Source: Bacteroidota bacterium (GTDB lineage: Bacteria; Bacteroidota; Bacteroidia; Chitinophagales; Chitinophagaceae). From it: 5,221 nucleotides of DNA. Each line of letters opens with the position of its first letter. The first letter of the stretch is position 1. The translations under genes and the position numbers were made by a program. This document shows positions 1-5,221 of this stretch, piece after piece. Below the pieces are notes generated by a model that was given only the letters and a program-made list of their open reading frames with translations, was not told the DNA's origin and did no database searches. The stretch lies in assembly GCA_023386395.1 (NCBI GenBank), contig JAEWJV010000377.1, forward strand, positions 1-5,221, in the 5' to 3' direction.

Positions 1-231
1 GAATTATACGAATTGGGCAATCCCGACATTGCAGGTTTTGCCAAAAGTCTTGGTGCAGAAGCCTATATTGTTAATTCACCACAGGACCTTGAAAACGTTC
101 TGCCAACTGTGTTAAACAGGGCAAATAACGATGGCGTACCGCAGGTGATTGTTGCCAATATCGACAGAACTGCCATTCCACCTTATTATAATGCTGAATA
201 CATCGTAACTGCATCTTCTCAAAATAATTAA
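1..231 (+). CDS. ThDP-dependent enzyme, acetolactate-synthase-like, C-terminal fragment
   Basis: The frame is open from base 1 to a TAA at 229-231, giving the last 76 residues of a protein whose start lies left of the window. The segment resembles the end of the pyrophosphate-binding (TPP_enzyme_C) domain of acetolactate synthase, benzoylformate decarboxylase and related enzymes. It has an NPDIAGFAKSLGAEAY stretch, matching the usual 'NPDF..lA.a.G..g' pattern, then a helix with SPQDLENVLP, then a VPQVIVANIDR strand ending in a PPYY tail. Family members use thiamine diphosphate to decarboxylate a 2-keto acid and transfer the resulting acyl anion to an acceptor. The GDG...N cofactor motif and all catalytic residues are off-window, so the substrate cannot be read. 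It sits 20 bp upstream of an amino-acid-oxidase-like gene on the same strand, so co-transcription is likely. The first in-frame start-like codon (TTG at 13) is internal, not the true start. The family is fairly sure; a role in secondary metabolism rather than branched-chain amino acid synthesis is inferred from the neighbours. Confidence 0.8.
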   Translation, partial: ELYELGNPDIAGFAKSLGAEAYIVNSPQDLENVLPTVLNRANNDGVPQVIVANIDRTAIPPYYNAEYIVTASSQNN

Positions 232-251
232 TCACTCCTCATTATTAAATC

Positions 252-1937
252 ATGACTACCAATTTACCTGATTATGATATTGCCATAGTTGGTGGCGGAA
301 CATCAGGAATTTACACTGCGTGGCGCATGCTGCTTGAAGCAGACAGTTCGCCAAAACTTAAGGAATGGAAAGAAAAACGTGGCCGGTTAAAGATTGGCAT
401 TTTTGAAAAAAGCAAACGCATTGGCGGAAGAATCCTATCGGCAAAAGCGCCCGGCTTACCGGATGTTGTATGCGAGATAGGAGGCATGCGTTTTGTTTCT
501 TCGCAACAGCTTGTGCAGGGGCTTGTTCAAAATAAACTTAAACTGCCGGTGCATGAACAAACGGTTGATGATCCGCATAATATAATCCTATTACGGGGTA
601 AATATCTGCGTGAAAGCCAGCTTTCAGATCCGGATGTGTTGCCATACCAGTTCACCGATGAAGAAACGCAATGGCTAAAAAGCGGTAATAATAATGCGGC
701 GAGTAACTTTTTAGGTTATGCCATCGAAAAATTATTGCCTGATATTTTAAAACATATCGGGCCTGATTTGCGCGATTACCTCGATGCACAGACAATTGAT
801 GGCATTCCATTATACAAGCATGGTTTCTGGAACGTTATAGCGCCTTATTTAAGTCACGAAGCTTACCGCATAGCCGTAACTACTGTTGGCTATGATTGCC
901 TCGGTTTTAATACCAATGCGGTTGACGCTATTTGTGAATACTTCGATTTCACGCCGGGCGTAAAATATTATTTGCTGAATGAAGGATATGAATCTGTTTT
1001 CTGGATACTTCAAAAGCAATTTGTACAGCACGGCGGCGAAGTAATCATGCAAAAATCCCTTACAGGTTTTGACAGCGCGGCCTTGGCTGATGGTTCCACC
1101 GGGGCATCACTTCATTTTGAAAACGAAGCACAGCCTGTTTCAGCGAGGGCGGTTGTGCTGGCCATGCCCCGCAGAAGCCTGGAACTGCTGGAACAGAAAG
1201 GGCCTGTTTTAGATCCGCAAATTGCCCCGCATTTCCAGTTCCTGCTTAATTCGGTTGCACCTATTCACTTATACAAAATGTTTATAGCTTATAACGAACC
1301 CTGGTGGGAAAAAGAAGGCGTTACTATCGGCCGCTCCTTAACGGATATCCCGATCAGGCAATGTTATTACTGGGGGACTGAAGGCAAACAACAAGGCGCA
1401 GATCCTAATAATACGAATGCCATTCTTATGGTGTATAATGATGCTTTGAGTTCTGATTTCTGGGGTGGGCTAAGGCATGTACCGCTTGGCCCCGGCGATG
1501 CAAAGCTTGAAGATTCCCCACTGGCCTTCAAACCCAAAACCAATTTGCTTCATACAGCACCAGTAAAACAAAACGAATGGGATAACAGGCTTAATGCTAA
1601 CTGGAAAAAATGTGTTGCGCCAAAAGCAATGGTGAAGGAAATGCACAGGCAGCTAATGATATTGCATAATGTAACCGATGCACCGGAACCACTTGAAGCA
1701 GCATTTGTAGATTGGGGCGATGATCCGTTTGGAGGCGCGGTACATTTCTGGAACCCGGGTTATCAATCTTCAGAAATATTGCAGAAAATGATACAGCCGG
1801 TGGAAGATTTCCCCTGTTATATTTGCGGCGAGGCCTATTCTACTAACCAAACCTGGGTGGAAGGGGCGCTTCAGACCGCAGAACTAATTTTAAGAAAATT
1901 TGATATTTCCGAACCTGACTGGATTACAAAATCATGA
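252..1937 (+). CDS. FAD-dependent amine oxidase, probable L-amino-acid oxidase
   Basis: Complete 561-residue flavoprotein of the monoamine oxidase / L-amino-acid oxidase superfamily. It would oxidise an amino acid or amine to the imine (then keto acid or aldehyde), releasing ammonia and H2O2. Visible features in order: an N-terminal Rossmann motif VGGGTSG (G14, G16, G19); an acidic strand end at E52; the GG motif RIGGR (56-60); EIGGMRF (76-82), which resembles the E-x-G-x-M-R motif of L-amino-acid oxidases where the Arg binds the substrate carboxylate (here R81); K342 before FIAYNEPWW, matching the conserved flavin-proximal Lys of monoamine oxidases; DWGDDPFGGA (487-496); and the C-terminal FAD motif GEAYSTNQTWVEGA (526-539). 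Residues ~90-240 form a less conserved, probably substrate-binding helical part. There is no signal peptide, so it is probably cytoplasmic. The ATG at 252 puts the Rossmann fold right at the N-terminus, as expected; no Shine-Dalgarno is visible before it. Its stop overlaps the next start (ATGA). The superfamily is very secure. Amino acid rather than amine as substrate is likely; which amino acid is unknown, though aromatic ones are common in this group. Confidence 0.9.
   Translation: MTTNLPDYDIAIVGGGTSGIYTAWRMLLEADSSPKLKEWKEKRGRLKIGIFEKSKRIGGRILSAKAPGLPDVVCEIGGMRFVSSQQLVQGLVQNKLKLPVHEQTVDDPHNIILLRGKYLRESQLSDPDVLPYQFTDEETQWLKSGNNNAASNFLGYAIEKLLPDILKHIGPDLRDYLDAQTIDGIPLYKHGFWNVIAPYLSHEAYRIAVTTVGYDCLGFNTNAVDAICEYFDFTPGVKYYLLNEGYESVFWILQKQFVQHGGEVIMQKSLTGFDSAALADGSTGASLHFENEAQPVSARAVVLAMPRRSLELLEQKGPVLDPQIAPHFQFLLNSVAPIHLYKMFIAYNEPWWEKEGVTIGRSLTDIPIRQCYYWGTEGKQQGADPNNTNAILMVYNDALSSDFWGGLRHVPLGPGDAKLEDSPLAFKPKTNLLHTAPVKQNEWDNRLNANWKKCVAPKAMVKEMHRQLMILHNVTDAPEPLEAAFVDWGDDPFGGAVHFWNPGYQSSEILQKMIQPVEDFPCYICGEAYSTNQTWVEGALQTAELILRKFDISEPDWITKS
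1934..1937 (+). other. ATGA stop/start overlap, probable translational coupling
   Basis: The TGA stop of the oxidase (1935-1937) overlaps the ATG of the KAS III-like gene (1934-1936). No purine-rich ribosome-binding sequence precedes it; the bases before are tacaaaatc. Reinitiation by ribosomes finishing the oxidase is the simple explanation and implies the two proteins are made together. Confidence 0.75.
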
Positions 1938-2941
1938 ACACTTTAATTCCCCGCATAACCGGTACCGGATGGTCTGTGCCTTTTGCCATACGAAAAAATG
2001 ATGATCCTATTTTTGACTGGCTGCGCAAGAATTTACCTGACCAGGATATGTTTGAAGGCTATGATGAACGCCATGTGCTTCAGCCCAACGAAGGATTGAT
2101 TGATATTATGGTTCCTGCAGCAATCATGGCGCTTGAGAATGCAGGCAAGCAACCAGACGATATTGATATATTGCTGGGCCTCGGTTCTATCAGCGAATAT
2201 GTTCAGCCGAATATGCTTACGCAGGTGCATAAAGAATTGGGTTTATCATCCAATGCCTGGGTAATACCAATAGGGAATGATTATTCCAATTATGCTTCCT
2301 GCCTTTTATTTGCCGATGCATTAGTAAAGGCGGGAAAAGCGGAGAATGTTCTTATTTGCATTGGCGGTAACTGGACGAGGAATGTGGACTATCATACACC
2401 CCAGTCAATAAGCGCAGCAGATGGCGCAGGCGCAGCTGTTGTAAGCTTAAGCGATGATGTTTCCAAATGGTTTGTTGCAGATTACTGTACGGTAACCAAC
2501 AGCGCTAATTATGGAACCATGTTTACAAAAGCGGCGGAATATGCTGTTTCTGATTTGATTGGTTATCCTAAAATATATTCAAATCACTTTTTCCAGATAA
2601 CAGGAGAAGGTTTAAAAGATTTTGGAACATTCGGCATGCAGCAGGCAGCTACAGCCGTGCTTGAACTTTTAAAGAAAAATAATCTTACCGGTGACGACAT
2701 TAGTTTTATGCCCCATCAAACATCACAGGTTTTGGTTGATTACTGGCTAAAGCAAATAGTACCACAACCTGCACAATGTTTAAGTACGATGAAAAAGTTT
2801 GCCAATGTAACTGTAGCAACACATGCTTTAAACCTTGCCTGGTTTGAAGAAAATAAATCAATACAAAAAGATAATCTTGTGATGCTGGCATTAGGCCCTG
2901 ATATGCATGCCAATGCGATGCTGTTAAAAAGAAACGCTTAA
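1934..2941 (+). CDS. Ketoacyl-ACP synthase III-like protein lacking the catalytic Cys
   Basis: Complete 335-residue protein with thiolase-fold KAS III (FabH-like) architecture and normal family length. Visible landmarks: the N-terminal AIMALENAGKQPDDIDILL segment (63-81), typical of the 'A...AG....diD' region; the nucleophile-helix region around 110-135, ending ADALVKAG like the ADQYVKSG of E. coli FabH; ADGAGAAVV (162-170); PHQ with H261; and AN with N291, spaced 30 residues from the His exactly as in FabH (H244/N274). Gap-free alignment of the nucleophile helix puts Tyr117 (codon TAT, 2282-2284) where Cys112 of FabH sits; the only nearby Cys, C123, is six residues further along the helix. 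Normal KAS III enzymes use that Cys to hold an acyl group before condensation or acyl transfer, so this protein is either a non-catalytic partner (as PqsB is for PqsC) or has different chemistry. Translation is probably coupled to the upstream oxidase through the ATGA overlap. A role in acylating or condensing the product of the two upstream enzymes is inferred. Fold assignment is secure; activity is unknown. Confidence 0.85.
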   Translation: MNTLIPRITGTGWSVPFAIRKNDDPIFDWLRKNLPDQDMFEGYDERHVLQPNEGLIDIMVPAAIMALENAGKQPDDIDILLGLGSISEYVQPNMLTQVHKELGLSSNAWVIPIGNDYSNYASCLLFADALVKAGKAENVLICIGGNWTRNVDYHTPQSISAADGAGAAVVSLSDDVSKWFVADYCTVTNSANYGTMFTKAAEYAVSDLIGYPKIYSNHFFQITGEGLKDFGTFGMQQAATAVLELLKKNNLTGDDISFMPHQTSQVLVDYWLKQIVPQPAQCLSTMKKFANVTVATHALNLAWFEENKSIQKDNLVMLALGPDMHANAMLLKRNA

Positions 2942-2946
2942 ATGTT

Positions 2947-5221
2947 TTATACAGCAACTTGCTGTTTTAAGTATTTTATTTTTGCGGCGGCGCCCCAGTT
3001 TTCATAAGCTTTAAGGGCACGTTGCAGGCTTTTTTTATAATCAAGGTTATGTTTCTTTTGCATACGCATTAAATGCTCCCAGGCCAATGCACTGTCTTGT
3101 ATAAATCCGGCTTTTTCTGCATTGGCTGCAGCATCGGCAAACATCTTTTCAGCTACATTAAGCTTATTATCTGCTGCAGCTTTTATGGCCTGTAATAATA
3201 ATGCTTTGTGTAAAAAATTACCAGGGCAATATTTCATCCATGCATTAAATTTTTCAATGCTTTTATCAGCAGCATCCATCATGGCAGCAGCTTCTTCTTT
3301 ATTATTTATTGCCATATATAAAGCTGCTATTGCATAATACTGCTCCAGCTCCATATAACCCGGCTGGCTGAAAAATGCAGGTAATAACGGCAGCGCTTTA
3401 TTTCCCCATTCAATGGCTTCTGCCCAGTTGCCGGCATGCACATGCAGCTTTAGTTTTGAAACATAGTAATAAGCCACCTGGTTAAACAAATCGGTTTCGC
3501 AAATACTTGCAATATCTTTTTCCTCATCATATTTTTCATCAGTAAGCGATGTAAGCGAACTGGTGAGTCCTTTTAAAGCTTTGGCCACCTGTTCTTCATG
3601 TTTAAGATGAAATGCTGCATTTACCACCATTTGATTATTTCTTCCGGCATTATCAACAGCCGTTTTAATAACTTCATCCAAAGCAACGCCCGCCGTGCTT
3701 TTAAGCACTACCGTTAGTGACAAATTAAAACAGGCATAAGTAATATCGCCTGATTTAAACCCTGCATCGGCGCCCTGCTGCGATTGGGAAATAAGTTTTT
3801 TTAATGGCTGCATCCACAAAGCAATAAACCAGCAATGAATAAATGTGACCCTCGCCTGCAATGCAAAACCACTTTTTTTATCAACAGCTATTGCCAGGTT
3901 GCTCCATGCAAAAGCAGTTTCGGTGTCGCCCGTAATTACTTTATGGATTATGGAATACATGGAATAAACTTCCGCTGCGGCATCGCCGTTTCCATTTTCA
4001 AGCGTAAGCAATAAACAGGTTACAGATATAAGCGCAAACAATTCGGGCTGCTGGCATTGATGTGCAAAAGGCGCCAGCTCTAAAAGCATCCTGATAATTG
4101 TTTCAATTCTTGTGTTCCGCAGCTTTCGCAGGTTAGTTAAATCTTCAATCTTACGATTGGTCATGAGGGCGCTTATAACATTTAGCTGCCGGCCTGTTTT
4201 TTGCGAAACAGCATCCTTATCCCGCTCAATTTCCTGACCAAGTAAGGCTACGCCTTCCAGGCCTATATCAAGCGCCTGTTTAACGAACCCAAGCCTGAAT
4301 AAACGTATGGCTTCCTTTTCAAAATAAATTGCCGCCTTTTCATTTTCATCTGCATTCATCCAGTGGTGCGCAACCTGGACATAAAAAAGATTAAGATTGG
4401 TTGAAAAATTCTTTTCATACCATTCAGCGCATTTACGATGAAGATGCCGCCGCTGCTCACTCAGCGTCATTTCATACGCCACTTCTGCTGTAACGGCATT
4501 ATTAAAGCTGTAGCCAACAAGATTATCAACTACTTCTTTATGCGTGAACCCGGATTCCATTACTTCATTTAAAAAAGAATGGACTAATTTCTTTTCCGAA
4601 GCAATAGGATATATGCTGTTAATGATTTTCTCGCTGAAGCGAAAGCCAGCAACACTGCCCGCTTTCATGGATAATTGCGAGCCGGGGTTAAGGCGGTCTA
4701 TCTTTCTGCGCAACGCTCCCCTTACCGTTTCCGGCAATGATATTTTTTGCGCCGTTATATTTTTATTAATGCTGCAATTATCGTTTTCAATCGTTATTAA
4801 TTCCTGCGCCCGCAACGAATCAGCAAGCTCAACACAAAAGAAAGGATTGCCTTTTGCGATAGCATGCACGCTGTTAAAAACTTCTTCAGATACACTTGCA
4901 ACAGCTAACCTTTCACAAATAAGTTTTTCTTCTTCTTCTTCCGACAAAGCGTTTAACACAATCGTTTTGCACCCTTTATTTTTTAATAATTCTGTTTGTG
5001 CTATGCCTGCTGTTTTTTGAAAAGCGAGTACAATAAAACATTGGCGGAGATAGTTATTGACGGATTCAATTAGCTGCCATGAATTTTCTTCAAGCCACTG
5101 CGCATCATCAATAATAATGATTAGAGGATGCTCTTTCGATTTTTCATTCAGCAGTTCAAGCAAAAAGTTATGTGTTGCTAAAACTCTCTGGCCACCTGCC
5201 ATAACCTGGACTTCAATACTG
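2947..5221 (-). CDS. STAND/AAA_16-type signalling ATPase with TPR-like repeats, 5' end outside the window
   Basis: The frame is open from the right edge to the stop at 2947-2949, giving 757 residues. The ATG at 5200-5202 is not the likely start: the frame continues upstream, and the Walker B strand IIIIDD (5104-5121) is only ~30 residues further in, while Walker A normally lies ~80-110 residues before it and is missing here. Counting from that Met: Walker B and DAQWLEENSW (28-42); the FIVLAFQ strand (56-62); LSEEEEEKL (86-94); the KGNPFFCVELADSL helix (117-130), matching the 'GNP.f..EL...L' signature; LPETVRGALRRKIDRL (156-171); GYSFNNAVTAEVAYE (230-244), matching 'F.Ha..qevaY'; then AHHW and helical, TPR-like repeats from ~280. 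The C-terminus has NFLHKALLL (662-670) and LKAYENWGAAAKIKYL (730-745), the 'Y..WGA.AK...L' ending seen in ATPase modules of large sensory kinases and adenylate cyclases. Unlike many of those kinases, no GAF or histidine kinase domain follows. Any output domain (class III cyclase or Ser/Thr kinase are common in this architecture) must be N-terminal and off-window. Probably a cytoplasmic signalling protein, transcribed towards the biosynthetic genes and not part of their operon. Confidence 0.82.
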   Translation of the reverse strand, partial: SIEVQVMAGGQRVLATHNFLLELLNEKSKEHPLIIIIDDAQWLEENSWQLIESVNNYLRQCFIVLAFQKTAGIAQTELLKNKGCKTIVLNALSEEEEEKLICERLAVASVSEEVFNSVHAIAKGNPFFCVELADSLRAQELITIENDNCSINKNITAQKISLPETVRGALRRKIDRLNPGSQLSMKAGSVAGFRFSEKIINSIYPIASEKKLVHSFLNEVMESGFTHKEVVDNLVGYSFNNAVTAEVAYEMTLSEQRRHLHRKCAEWYEKNFSTNLNLFYVQVAHHWMNADENEKAAIYFEKEAIRLFRLGFVKQALDIGLEGVALLGQEIERDKDAVSQKTGRQLNVISALMTNRKIEDLTNLRKLRNTRIETIIRMLLELAPFAHQCQQPELFALISVTCLLLTLENGNGDAAAEVYSMYSIIHKVITGDTETAFAWSNLAIAVDKKSGFALQARVTFIHCWFIALWMQPLKKLISQSQQGADAGFKSGDITYACFNLSLTVVLKSTAGVALDEVIKTAVDNAGRNNQMVVNAAFHLKHEEQVAKALKGLTSSLTSLTDEKYDEEKDIASICETDLFNQVAYYYVSKLKLHVHAGNWAEAIEWGNKALPLLPAFFSQPGYMELEQYYAIAALYMAINNKEEAAAMMDAADKSIEKFNAWMKYCPGNFLHKALLLQAIKAAADNKLNVAEKMFADAAANAEKAGFIQDSALAWEHLMRMQKKHNLDYKKSLQRALKAYENWGAAAKIKYLKQQVAV
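2951..2968 (+). terminator. Candidate intrinsic terminator after the plus-strand operon
   Basis: Ten bases after the TAA of the KAS III-like gene, ACAGCA / TGCTGT can pair as a 6-bp stem with a 3-base loop (2951-2965). TTTT follows directly, and the downstream bases stay T-rich to about 2983. The orientation fits the end of the plus-strand transcript. On the minus strand the hairpin is followed by ATAAAACATT, a poor T-run. The stem is short, with three G-C pairs, so it is weak by E. coli standards. It lies entirely inside the last codons of the opposing ATPase gene, so it also encodes protein there. Confidence 0.4.

Noticed and set aside
13..231. Separate small gene starting at TTG 13
   Set aside because: The frame is open to base 1 and the encoded residues continue a ThDP-enzyme domain, so this is an internal codon of a gene cut by the window edge.
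232..251. Promoter or ribosome-binding site in the 20-bp gap before the oxidase
   Set aside because: No Shine-Dalgarno-like run and no room for a full promoter; read-through from the ThDP gene explains expression better.
849..1052. Minus-strand open frame inside the oxidase gene
   Set aside because: Fully inside a clearly coding gene, with no domain and no start signal.
2033..2230. Minus-strand open frame inside the KAS III-like gene
   Set aside because: Fully inside a clearly coding gene; product has no recognisable features.
2300..2302. C123 as the KAS nucleophile
   Set aside because: It is six residues past the expected position in a gap-free alignment with FabH, too far along the helix to sit at the nucleophilic elbow.
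2706..2957. Minus-strand open frame across the KAS III-like 3' end
   Set aside because: Covers the conserved His and Asn region on the other strand and runs into the ATPase stop region; a shadow frame.
2984..2995. GC-rich gcggcggcgccc patch
   Set aside because: Codes for the conserved W-G-A-A-A end of the ATPase; no site function is needed to explain it.
3122..3337. 71-codon plus-strand open frame, Ala-rich and hydrophobic
   Set aside because: Antisense to the Ala-rich TPR-like region of the ATPase; the membrane-like look is a composition artefact.
4927..4941. Five tandem TTC triplets
   Set aside because: Encodes the run of five Glu in LSEEEEEKL; a triplet unit cannot switch frame and the tract is short, so phase variation is unlikely.
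4544..5020. 158-codon plus-strand open frame opposite the ATPase gene
   Set aside because: It lies wholly antisense to conserved ATPase motifs and its Ser/Leu-rich product is what reverse reading of Glu/Lys-rich helices gives; no recognisable domain.
2947..5202. ATPase gene starting at the ATG at 5202
   Set aside because: The frame continues to the right edge and Walker A would be absent with this start, so the gene is cut by the window rather than beginning here.

Overview
The window looks like chromosomal DNA from a Bacteroidota bacterium, perhaps Chitinophagaceae-like. This is inferred from moderate GC (low 40s percent by eye), the lack of Shine-Dalgarno-like sequence before both visible start codons, and the general protein style. 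No marker gene in the window proves the taxonomy.

Layout. Positions 1-2941 hold a tight plus-strand gene string. First comes the last 76 codons of a thiamine-diphosphate (ThDP) enzyme of the acetolactate-synthase type. After a 20-bp gap follows a complete FAD-dependent amine oxidase with features of an L-amino-acid oxidase (252-1937). A 4-bp ATGA overlap then leads into a complete ketoacyl-ACP-synthase-III-like protein (1934-2941). A minus-strand gene (2947-5221) converges on this string, leaving only 5 bp between the stop codons. It encodes the C-terminal ~757 residues of a large STAND/AAA_16 signalling ATPase with helical, TPR-like repeats. Its N-terminus, including Walker A and any output domain, lies beyond the right edge. 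A small hairpin followed by a T-run sits just after the plus-strand string and overlaps the last codons of the opposing gene; it is a candidate terminator.

How the genes may work together. The three plus-strand genes look like the end of a small biosynthetic operon. An amino-acid oxidase would supply an alpha-keto acid, a ThDP enzyme would decarboxylate it and join it to a second carbonyl compound (acyloin chemistry), and a KAS-III-like protein would take part in acyl transfer or condensation. The pathway is inference. The most striking sequence observation is that the KAS-III-like protein keeps the His and Asn of the active site (H261, N291, with the same 30-residue spacing as in FabH), but has Tyr117 where the nucleophilic Cys should be. 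This suggests a non-catalytic partner subunit or an altered activity. The minus-strand ATPase is probably a separate sensory or regulatory gene. There is no gene-free stretch over 300 bases, and no RNA gene, mobile element or CRISPR array was seen.
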